From Aquanectria penicillioides (Eukaryota > Ascomycota > Sordariomycetes > Hypocreales > Nectriaceae): 64,000 nt of DNA. The notes below the pieces were generated by a model. The model was given only the letters and a program-made list of their open reading frames with translations, did not search any database and was not told the DNA's origin. The DNA is taken from assembly GCA_003415625.1 (NCBI GenBank), contig PYIU01000006.1:930001-994000 (forward strand), read 5' to 3'. The translations under genes and the position numbers were made by a program. Of this stretch, positions 56,125-64,000 are shown one piece after another; position 1 is the first letter of the stretch, and each line of letters opens with the position of its first letter.

Positions 56125-56660
56125 CCAGGAGACGCAACAAGAACTAAGAGCAAATAAGGAAAAGAGGAAAAGCGTAGAGAAGGGGGAGAAATGGGGAGAA
56201 AGGGAAGAGTATTGTGGGGTATCTTGTAGGTAGGGGAAGAGCTGGAGCTGGAGCTGGAGGAGAGATGCGTCACAGACGGTGACTCTGGAGGAGCTGGCGG
56301 GTTGAGTCAAACGTCTGAGCTGAGTCGAGCGAGTCAAGGGAGACCACGCCAGCAATCAAAATTCACAGGACCCCTCACTCTGCATCCAAGGGCCTGCAGC
56401 ACCCAAGCACGCACAGCAAATCCCTAATTTTTAGTGGACCCAAAGAGCATCCCCCGCCTCTCAGCCTTGCCAATGGCGAGCTTCAGCGGATCCATTGTTG
56501 TGCCCCTCACTAAATTTCAGTGGGGCAGAATGCCAAACTTGTTCAGCCTTGCGTCCAGGCTCGCTAGCCCTTCGAAATAATTTTCCCAGCTACAAGATCG
56601 ACTGGCACGCTTGGAGATCAACACTGTCAGACCGACGATTCGCGTCCCCAAATCGCCAAA
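56125..56660. promoter_or_regulatory. Shared divergent promoter of CysRS and TRM61
   Basis: Only 536 bp separate the outermost ATGs of two genes that both act on tRNA. No TATA box is obvious. CT/GA-rich stretches lie next to each start. Joint control is inference from the arrangement. Confidence 0.55.
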
Positions 56661-58175
56661 ATGACGCGCCCTTCGCCATTCCTTGAGCCTGGGAACCTAA
56701 CAGCCGTCGATGACCTCGCCATTGTCCTGCTTTCCCGCGACAATCTCCAGCCCATTACGCTCCAGGAGTCGACTGGCGCTGTGGATGGCTATGCGGAAGG
56801 TGTGACGCTGAACACTCGATTCGGATCGTTCCCGCACACGACGCTGCTCAACATCCCCTGGGGATCTCAAGTTCGTGCCTCAGCGGTCGACACCGGCTCG
56901 AGAGGGAGGAAGCGCCGTCGCGAGGCTACCGACGAGGACACCCCGACAACAGGACCAGACGATGAGGACAAGTCGTCCGGCTCAAGGCCACCCAAGAAGG
57001 CCGTCGCGGCCGCCAGCGGCTTCATCCACATTCTTCGCCCGACTCCCGAGCTCTGGACGAGCAGTCTACCTCATCGAACCCAAGTCGTGTACACCCCAGA
57101 CTACAGCTACGTCCTACAGCGGATTCGAGCGCTTCCCGGAACGCGGATCATTGAAGCCGGTGCAGGAAGCGGCAGTTTTACACACGCATCTGCAAGAGCA
57201 GTTTACAATGGCTACCCAAAGGACGACAGCGATATCAAGGGAAAAGTGTTCAGTTTTGAGTTCCACGAGCCCCGATTCCGAAAAATGCAAGAGGAGATTA
57301 CAGGTCACAGACTGAATGGCGTCGTTCAACTCACACATCGTGACGTATACGGTGGTGGCTTTTTGGTGGATGGCGAGTCACCCAATGCGAGCGCCATCTT
57401 TCTAGACCTCCCCGCTCCCTGGGAAGCTTTGCACCACCTATCGCGACGGAGGCCGGAGAAGCTGAGCAAAGAGGGTGACAGTGCGGAAAGCGACCCGTGG
57501 GTGTCGCCATTGGATCCAAAGAAGACGGTCCATATTTGCACATTCTCCCCATGCATAGAACAGGTCACTCGCACCATTGAGGAGATGAGGGAGTTGGGCT
57601 GGACGGACATTGACATGGTTGAGATTGCCCACCGACGGTTCAATACCGTGCGCGAGCGCGTTGGTGCCAACCTTCCAGCCGAGCGTGGCAACATTCAAAC
57701 CCCGGCTGATGTGACGGAGGCGGTGGAGAGATTGAAGGAAATCAATCGAAAGACAAAGGAGTTCCACAGGGCGCAGTTCCGCACAGCAAACGGCGACGGA
57801 GCGGACACTTCTGAAATGGACATTGACACGCCCCCTCCCACGTCGAACAAGGGCAAGACCAATGGCAAGGAACCTGTCAGCGAAGAGGACAGTAAGCCGT
57901 GGATGAGTGGCAAGCTCTTCCATCGGGCTGATATGGAGCTGAAGACTCATACTTCGTACCTCACCTTTGCCGTCTTGCCGCGCGAATGGAGCGAGGAAGA
58001 GGAGGCGGCAGCGGCTGAGAAGTGGCCGTGCGGCAAGGAACACAAGGTCATCGGGAGCATCAACAAGCAAACACGGAAACAGCAGACGCGGGAGCAACTA
58101 GGGACCAAGAAGAAGCAGAAGAAGGATTATACCCAGAGTCGGGAGACGGCGCAGGTGGCGGAGGACTCCAAGTAA
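56661..58175 (+). CDS. trm61: tRNA (adenine58-N1)-methyltransferase catalytic subunit
   Basis: An intronless 504-aa protein of the Trm61/Gcd14 family, which with Trm6 makes m1A58 in the T loop of tRNAs, including initiator tRNA, in the nucleus. The SAM-binding motif I is RIIEAGAGSGSFTHA, preceded by the family motif TQVVYTPDYSYVLQRI. LDLPAPWEALHHL is the catalytic D/N-P-P-type motif of this family (DLPAPW), and HICTFSPCIEQVTRTIE follows. A low-complexity charged loop at about residues 75-115 and a long acidic/Lys-rich C-terminus are fungal additions. Length is slightly above yeast Gcd14. The start ATG begins the TRPSPFLEPGN segment common in this family. Confidence 0.95.
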   Translation: MTRPSPFLEPGNLTAVDDLAIVLLSRDNLQPITLQESTGAVDGYAEGVTLNTRFGSFPHTTLLNIPWGSQVRASAVDTGSRGRKRRREATDEDTPTTGPDDEDKSSGSRPPKKAVAAASGFIHILRPTPELWTSSLPHRTQVVYTPDYSYVLQRIRALPGTRIIEAGAGSGSFTHASARAVYNGYPKDDSDIKGKVFSFEFHEPRFRKMQEEITGHRLNGVVQLTHRDVYGGGFLVDGESPNASAIFLDLPAPWEALHHLSRRRPEKLSKEGDSAESDPWVSPLDPKKTVHICTFSPCIEQVTRTIEEMRELGWTDIDMVEIAHRRFNTVRERVGANLPAERGNIQTPADVTEAVERLKEINRKTKEFHRAQFRTANGDGADTSEMDIDTPPPTSNKGKTNGKEPVSEEDSKPWMSGKLFHRADMELKTHTSYLTFAVLPREWSEEEEAAAAEKWPCGKEHKVIGSINKQTRKQQTREQLGTKKKQKKDYTQSRETAQVAEDSK

Positions 58176-59477
58176 CAGATGTCGACTCCTCTGCCAGCAG
58201 GACCAGCAGGATGCTGCAAGTGTAATTCTAACGACATGTCGGAAACATTTTCCACGACTTGGCGGCGTTGTCATCCTCCTTTTTTTTTTCCTTTTTCTTT
58301 TTCTTCTCGTTGTCAGTTATGTGACTCGTTCGGTTCCCCTTCGTAGCCTGGTTAATGGCGGGTAAACTTGAAACCAATGCATCTTGGTTGGTGTGTTGGT
58401 ATGTGCCAGGTCCAGGTGTGGTAGCACAGATGAGCAACAAGGGTGGCTATGCGAGTGTGTAAATAAATCATCACGAGCCACATTCGTCAAACACTCCTCC
58501 CTTTGCACGGCCACATCAGCATTCACAAATTACAATTTTGGATTGTTCTCCTCAATCTGACGCTGGGCTCGATGCAGCACCTGGTGGGGTTCCTGGATCG
58601 ACATTGGGCATCTGGCTCCCCCTCCCCTCCTATACAGTACGGTACAGTACCCCGAGCATACCCTCCCTCGCAGCCGAGGGCGAACCAACACAGAGGCAGA
58701 CATGATGACTACGGCGATGCTCGCGGGCGACCAAATTAGGCTGCTCGCAGCGTCCATCTGAGCCCAACAGCGTGCGTCCCAACGACCCAACGAGTGCTGA
58801 ACCCATGATAGGCAGAAGGCAGCGCTCGCGTTGAAGCGCAGCTCCTCACATATCGTCTGCAGCAGCGCTCTATCATGTTTGCTCAGTCCCGCGCAGCCAA
58901 CCGCAGCCAAGGTAAACACTGCATTGCAGGGCATTAGCAAACCTATAGTCGGTTTCCGAGCACCCAATCACGCCAGCATTGAAGACGGACCTCCCTCGCT
59001 TTCCGGTTTCTTCCAGCGGACCGGCGGACTGGGAATAGACTGGGCCCCAATGCAAACGCAAAGGGCTGCCTGATGAGCTCTCTTCTTTGCCTTGCCTGGA
59101 TCTGAACCACCACCCCGCGGGCGGAGCTTTCTCACGCTGTCAACAGCTATCTACTGTAGTTATCATGCACACCACTCAGGATTGCAGCAAGGCTGCAAAG
59201 TCGCATGACAAGGGTCCGTGACGCCAGGTACTCGGCCAAGCGTGGCTTTTTGGGTTCTTAATAGTTTCGGTTCCGGTTGTCCCGTCATGGAACACCTCTC
59301 AACTTATATTACCATCCTCGGGTCCGCGTCACCTGTGTGTTGAAATTCACAATTGAAAATACAGATTTCCATTGCTCAGCCACTTCCTCTCCCTCTCCCT
59401 CTCCCTCTCCCTCTCTAGTGTCCAAGCTTGCCACCAAAAGCCACTATTTAATGCTCTCTTGACCAGACATCGTCACA
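58176..59477. other. Intergenic region with a CT-rich microsatellite
   Basis: It is the TRM61 3' flank (a T-rich run near 58280-58310), then non-coding sequence. A (CTCTCC)n tract of about 5 units lies at 59386-59416, 60 bp before the next gene, as is common in fungal promoters and leaders. No credible gene is seen. Confidence 0.5.
59386..59416. repeat. CTCTCC microsatellite in a leader/promoter
   Basis: Five nearly perfect hexamer units form a pyrimidine-rich tract just before the ATG at 59478. Such tracts often mark transcription start regions in filamentous fungi. Confidence 0.7.
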
Positions 59478-60062
59478 ATGGCCAACCCCCCAGCGAAACC
59501 CGAATCCTCACAACCCGCTCAGCCGAAAAAAGAGGTTACCATGGCGTCGCAAACAGTTCCCGCTATGCAATCCACGGCCACCGATCAATCTTCACAATGG
59601 TGTGCATGGAGCCCCGACCCCTCAGGGCTTCACTGGTACAGAGCTCGATATATCTCATACGCGGTCGCTACGACAGTAGTACTCAACTCGCGCAACTCAT
59701 TGGTACCAGACCACCGTGGGGGCTATATTCACTACGAGTTTATGGGCGTCAACGACTGTCTGCCAATGGAGCAGTGTCCCCCACCCACAGCGGCTGTGCC
59801 AACCACCTCCGTTCCCTCGCAGCAACATATTGAAGGGCCCGAATGTGAAGATGGAGAATCTGGATCTTCTGATGAAAGCGAGGTTCGTCGGAAAACAATC
59901 ATCGACATCGAGACTATCCCAGACGGTGTCAAGCTCAGCTTTGACCAGTCGCGGGATCGCCACTCCATCATTCTGGATAGGAAGGCCCTGAAGCGATTAA
60001 ATGCGGCCAAGAAGAAGAGGGTCAGTCCAAAGGCAAAGGTGGATACATGGCTTCACAGCTAG
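59478..60062 (+). CDS. Hypothetical protein, 194 aa
   Basis: I do not recognise the family. The protein has a Pro/Gln/Ser-rich N-terminus of about 35 residues and an aromatic segment WCAWSPDPSGLHWYRARYISY at about 41-61. There is an acidic Ser/Glu stretch (about 115-135), then TIPDGVKLSFDQSRDRHSIILDRKALKRLN and a basic tail. No signal peptide or membrane span is seen. Codon use looks coding and the ATG sits in a good context (GTCACAATGG). A further exon may follow: a poly-pyrimidine stretch and GCAG acceptor-like sequence lie at 60078-60105, but the frame ends cleanly at 60062. Confidence 0.6.
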   Translation: MANPPAKPESSQPAQPKKEVTMASQTVPAMQSTATDQSSQWCAWSPDPSGLHWYRARYISYAVATTVVLNSRNSLVPDHRGGYIHYEFMGVNDCLPMEQCPPPTAAVPTTSVPSQQHIEGPECEDGESGSSDESEVRRKTIIDIETIPDGVKLSFDQSRDRHSIILDRKALKRLNAAKKKRVSPKAKVDTWLHS

Positions 60063-61438
60063 TTGTATATTCTCTAATTTTTTTTCTTCTTCTTTCTCGT
60101 TTGCAGTATACTCAGGATTCCGATTATTCCAAGACGGTTCGGTTTGCAAGTTGATTCGATCAAAGATCAAGATCATGAGCTGCAGCACAATTGAATTGGT
60201 TGCACTTCAACTTTTTTTCTTGTAACTGCTTTCAAGATGCACCGCCCCCGAGAAACCCACCACCACTACGTATCAGATTGGGTCTTTTTTTTTTCGCAGC
60301 CATTGAGCTGAACTACCTGCTCTTATCACAAGTTCATGATGGTGGCATCCAATTCGAAACACCATGCTTCAAGCCCCACGAGCCCGCCATATCCGAATCG
60401 GCCCACCCAAACGCCCAGCTCCAGAGCAGCTCGATATCGATGGCAAAAAGTGACGATATTAGAGAGCGTAATCATACGTTATGCGGGATTTCCTTGTCGG
60501 GGGGATGCAAGCGGTTGAGGCGTGGGGGAACCAGTGAGATGCATGAAACCTGGAAGAGTGAGGCGGACGAAACCCAGGATGCTGGAATGGCGCACAGGTG
60601 TCGAGCCGGAGATACCAAAAGCAAACTTTTATGTGACACGGGCCAATTCTAATACAAAATACTAACAACTTACTTTTTTTAATTCGGTAATTTAGAAATT
60701 CCGTCGTAGTGATTTTCAAACCAGAGGAGCAGTTTACCCCTGTGATGAGTTGTCCAAAGATCCTGTTCTGTTCGCCTTCTATTCTGTCATTTTGTATATC
60801 ATCGTGAAAATCACATCACAGGTTCAAGGGTGGCAGTCATCTCAACAATACATATCCTTGTAAAGTTTCAACTCTTGTTCCGTCACACCGCCCGCGGAGA
60901 AACGCTCGACATACCGAGGCCAGTGTACACCTCCTTTCAAGGTGTGATCGTCGATCTCACCCCAACTTGGCCCGAAGGATTCAGTGGCCTTGATTCTCGA
61001 GGCCAAATCATTCTTGTTGCCCTGAATACCTGGAATAACTCAGACCTAGAGAGAAATGCTGATCCCCTCGGGACTTTCTGACGGGGTTCCCCTTTCGTGG
61101 AGAGCCACGTGCTATCAGTGGCCATGGGGACAAGCACTTCGAAGTTGACATTTACATTGGTTCAATTGGTTTCTACCAAATGTCAGTGATTGTGATTCCT
61201 ATGTTGTGCTACCATGCCATCAGCATGTGGATGGAATTTCCATCCACGTATTACAATACACCCATGACATAAGTTAGGGTGCGTTCATTTACTTTCCTCT
61301 ACCAGGGACCATCTGGTTCTCTCTTATATGCCTCTATTTTACTACGCCAGTGAAATCCCACGGGGTACTTGACTCAAAATAACCATCAGGTTGTAATAAA
61401 ACGACTGTTAATGGCCTCTAATCCTGCTCTATTTTCTC
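60063..61438. other. Intergenic region
   Basis: Convergent 3' flanks. Frames at 60191-60652 and 60830-61081 show no recognisable features. AT-rich runs lie near 60215-60230 and 60280-60300. Confidence 0.45.
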
Positions 61439-63178
61439 TTACATTACAACACAACACTCCTTCACCATATCAATGCCCCATCGCCACTCAACTTTATCCT
61501 TCTTCGCCTCAGCCTTGGTCTCACAGCCATCTACTAAGCCGTCGGTGATAGCCTTCAGGACTTCAGCTGAACGAGTCTTTTTCCAATCATCCACCATGTC
61601 CGAAAGATCGTCGATGATCCAACTGCGAAATACAGAGTCAATCATGGCAGCCCAAATTTTGCGTGCAACCCTCGCGTCAGGCGAGTATGCATAAAACTTA
61701 AACAAAGAGCCTGCCATCTCATCAAAAAATGTCTTGATTTCTTTCTCCTCTTTTTGGACTGGGTCCTGATGAGCCATATTCCAAAGCTTTTCCTCATCAA
61801 CACAATCTTCGGTTTCGAGCCAGTACTCCTTTACCCAGAGCCAAGCTGGAGGAGCCAGGGCAATCACGGCTGGCGCGTAACAGGCGGTATCCCAGTCCAG
61901 AATCCCAGTAATCATGGCTGTCTCACCATCCACAATCTTGACCATGATGTTACGAGGGAAAAGGTCACCGTGGTGGAGGAAGAAGCTTTCTTCGCCATCA
62001 CGCCCGAAAGTTTGGTTTTTGCTCTGCATTTCTGCCACCATTTCAATCATTCCGTTCCAAGGAGACTTGACATGCGGCCTGTCCAGATCCTTCGCGGCCC
62101 ATCGAGCGAGCCTGTGGCACACCATTTTAACTGGAGGCTGAACCGGAGGCAGTATCACGGGTGTATTGCTGCCTCCTTCTAATGATGAGTTAAGAAGAGG
62201 AAAATCCACCGTCGTCATCTCTCCTGTTTTCGAAAGATGCTCGAGGTCAGGAATCCCACCACACCGGCTGGGTGTCTTCAAGATAGACTTGTAGTATTTC
62301 CTCATATCGTTCGCGATGTGCAGTCGTTGCTTCTGATTCATGTTTGGCCAGCATTCATCAAGTCTTTCTCCGGGCACTCTGCTTTGCAAAACATACGGTT
62401 CTCCCAAAGCATTAGAGCTCCCGGCGTCAACCTTGACGACGATTGGAACGCTAATTGTAGTGTCCTGGAGGTAATTTGCGGCAAGCTGTAGAATCTGATG
62501 TTCGAAGGTCGAAATCTCGCCCCATCGCGGTATCCTGAGAATAAAGTCTCCTCGAGGAAGTGGGGATACTGTTGGGCCAGGTTTCGTTGCCAACGACTCC
62601 ACCTCCATTTGCGTGCTCTCCTTGACAGTGAGACCGACCACACGGTTGCTGTCACCGCCCGTCATGCGCGCGATAATAAAGTCGGACACTGGAATACCTG
62701 GCCACAGATCTTGGCAGAGATTGAAAACTTTGTTTTGGTAAGTTTCAAACGGTTCATGGCCTTCGTATAGCTCGGTTGAAGTTTGAGAAATATTGTCTGA
62801 ATCTGAGTCTGAGTCTGAATCTTCAGCCTCACTTTCAGATTCCGCTCGAGCCTCCTCTCGATCAAACTCTTCTCCTGTCTTCAACTGCCTATCTTCCAAG
62901 CTGGGAGTTGATTGTGGGCTGGCCCTTGGTGTCTTGGAGCCAATGCCCATCAGCTCACTTTCAATATCCATATTGAGAATGTCGTTTTCGACTAGTCGGC
63001 CGGTTGTAACTAGCACTGCGGAATATGCTAAAGACAGCAGCTTAATCAGGGGTTTCCTTCTCAATTTGAAGATACCGAGTGCTTCTGCGATAATGGGCAG
63101 AGGTTTATGTAGGTTTCTCTCAGAACAAGATCGCGTTAGAAAGATGTGATTGTGTGCAATAACAAGTGGGCTATCCAA
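61439..63178 (-). CDS. APH/choline-kinase-like phosphotransferase with a possible CaaX end
   Basis: An intronless frame of up to 579 aa; an internal ATG at 62971 (MDIESELMGIGSK, 510 aa) is the more usual kind of start. The protein kinase-like aminoglycoside-phosphotransferase fold shows the catalytic loop FLHHGDLFPRNIMV (HxDxxxxN) and GILDWDTACYAP (metal-binding DxD). ARMTGGDSNRVVGL is the nucleotide loop. An acidic Ser/Asp/Glu repeat region (SESEAEDSDSDSDSD) precedes the kinase domain. The last residues are CCVVM, so Cys-Val-Val-Met is a CaaX-type farnesylation motif. The fold is very expanded in moulds and substrates are mostly unknown. The frame is intact. Confidence 0.88.
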   Translation of the reverse strand: MDSPLVIAHNHIFLTRSCSERNLHKPLPIIAEALGIFKLRRKPLIKLLSLAYSAVLVTTGRLVENDILNMDIESELMGIGSKTPRASPQSTPSLEDRQLKTGEEFDREEARAESESEAEDSDSDSDSDNISQTSTELYEGHEPFETYQNKVFNLCQDLWPGIPVSDFIIARMTGGDSNRVVGLTVKESTQMEVESLATKPGPTVSPLPRGDFILRIPRWGEISTFEHQILQLAANYLQDTTISVPIVVKVDAGSSNALGEPYVLQSRVPGERLDECWPNMNQKQRLHIANDMRKYYKSILKTPSRCGGIPDLEHLSKTGEMTTVDFPLLNSSLEGGSNTPVILPPVQPPVKMVCHRLARWAAKDLDRPHVKSPWNGMIEMVAEMQSKNQTFGRDGEESFFLHHGDLFPRNIMVKIVDGETAMITGILDWDTACYAPAVIALAPPAWLWVKEYWLETEDCVDEEKLWNMAHQDPVQKEEKEIKTFFDEMAGSLFKFYAYSPDARVARKIWAAMIDSVFRSWIIDDLSDMVDDWKKTRSAEVLKAITDGLVDGCETKAEAKKDKVEWRWGIDMVKECCVVM

Positions 63179-63774
63179 GTCTCACAGTGTCTGACAGCAG
63201 CTTGAACTTAGAGATCAGATGTCCTTGGAGATCAAGTTTCATTTACATCCAGACACGGGAAATTCGATCTTTTGTCACCTTGTCACTTCTTTGTCTTTGG
63301 TGGCCCGTTTTAAAAGAGAAAGCAGTGGGCCAACTGAACACTCCAACCATTTCAACATGTTCCAGTTCTTTGTTCCCAGATCACACTGATGCAAGCAAAC
63401 AAAGGCTGCAAGCCAATGCATTTCCAACACCAGTCCACACGGATCATTCTATGTCCTTCATCATGTCACCACATAGGGTTAATTTGCGAGTTGAGACTAC
63501 CGCCGTGGCACCACCAACAATGTTCTGATAACTCAGGGCAAACAAGGACTTCACTTGTAGCTGCTATGTCACCTTCCAGACCTATAATCTTTCAAAGAGA
63601 AATTTTCCAGTCTCATGCTTTTATATAATACAGCTTTCACGATGCTATGCGGCAATATCAACCATCTCAGACTACCACAGTTAGCCAGATCTAAAATTCC
63701 CATTTAACAGTACAACAAAGCCAACTCAAAATCAACGTATACTTTATCTTTAGACCTTTCTCTTTTCTTGCACT
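63179..63774. other. Intergenic promoter region
   Basis: It contains the divergent promoters of the kinase gene and the Cys/His-rich gene. Short frames only, with no recognised motif. Confidence 0.5.
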
Positions 63775-64000
63775 ATGGCCAACCTCCATGGCAGAAAGAC
63801 GCGAGCGGGCTGGCACCACTGCCCCAAAGCTAGCAAAGGTAATTGTCGCACAAACAAGAGCCCTGGGCAGCCTAAGTATTGCAAGGCCCACCAAACTCAT
63901 TGTCCAGAAGATGACGCTGTTTTTATGAAAGACCAGCAGTGTCCCGTTTGCCCTGTATGCCCAGAACATAACATCCAGTACATCAAATCCCTCGGCTGTT
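63775..64000 (+). CDS. Cys/His-rich protein, 5' part (cut by the window end)
   Basis: An ATG at 63775 opens a frame of 75 codons that is still open at the window edge. The reading is rich in paired Cys and His: GWHHCPKASKGNC, then PKYCKAHQTHC, then QQCPVCPVCPEHN. This spacing suggests at least two zinc-binding units, perhaps a fungal-specific zinc finger or treble-clef. I do not recognise the family. The 5' flank is AT-rich and promoter-like. The 3' part and any introns lie outside the window. Confidence 0.7.
   Translation, partial: MANLHGRKTRAGWHHCPKASKGNCRTNKSPGQPKYCKAHQTHCPEDDAVFMKDQQCPVCPVCPEHNIQYIKSLGC

Overview
The window is nuclear DNA of a filamentous ascomycete (Pezizomycotina, probably Sordariomycetes; I cannot name the genus). 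The evidence is many 50-90 nt spliceosomal introns, several Zn2Cys6 regulators, MFS and PDR transporters typical of moulds, and a 4.5 kb AT-saturated block whose inverted repeats differ only by transitions, the footprint of repeat-induced point mutation (RIP).

Layout. 1-8 kb: sterol C-5 desaturase (ERG3), a GNAT acetyltransferase, an intact phytanoyl-CoA dioxygenase-like gene with a GC-AG intron, and a broken amino-acid permease. 9.57-14.14 kb: a RIP-ruined DNA transposon with 54-bp terminal inverted repeats and a 6-bp target duplication. 15.6-16 kb: an intron-containing tRNA-Glu(UUC) and two tRNA-Glu-derived pseudogenes. 16.8-18 kb: an uncharacterised mitochondrial helical protein. 18.8-30.6 kb: a belt of pseudogenes (second PhyH-type dioxygenase, Zn2Cys6 regulator, allantoate-permease-type MFS, FAD monooxygenase, CocE/NonD hydrolase) around one intact MCT-type MFS gene.

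32.8-46 kb: three Zn2Cys6 regulators, an FMN reductase and a PDR-type ABC transporter. One regulator is put out of frame by a 3-copy, 10-bp tandem repeat inside its coding region and also has a nonsense codon. One regulator is divergent from the ABC pump, and their shared promoter carries CGG-type palindromes. The FMN reductase promoter carries CGG triplets at an exact 9-bp period. Together these look like a stress, detoxification or efflux neighbourhood.

47.9-64 kb: a secreted GH3 glycosidase, an allantoate/nicotinate-type MFS transporter, then conserved genes. Cysteinyl-tRNA synthetase and TRM61 tRNA methyltransferase are divergent from one 0.5 kb promoter. They are followed by a hypothetical protein, an APH-type kinase ending in a possible CaaX box, and the start of a Cys/His-rich protein cut by the window edge.

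Exon joins were worked out by eye from splice consensus, reading phase and family similarity recalled from memory. No alignment or database search was run. Many lesions called in pseudogenes are single-base changes in short mononucleotide runs, so base-calling error must be excluded before they are treated as biology.
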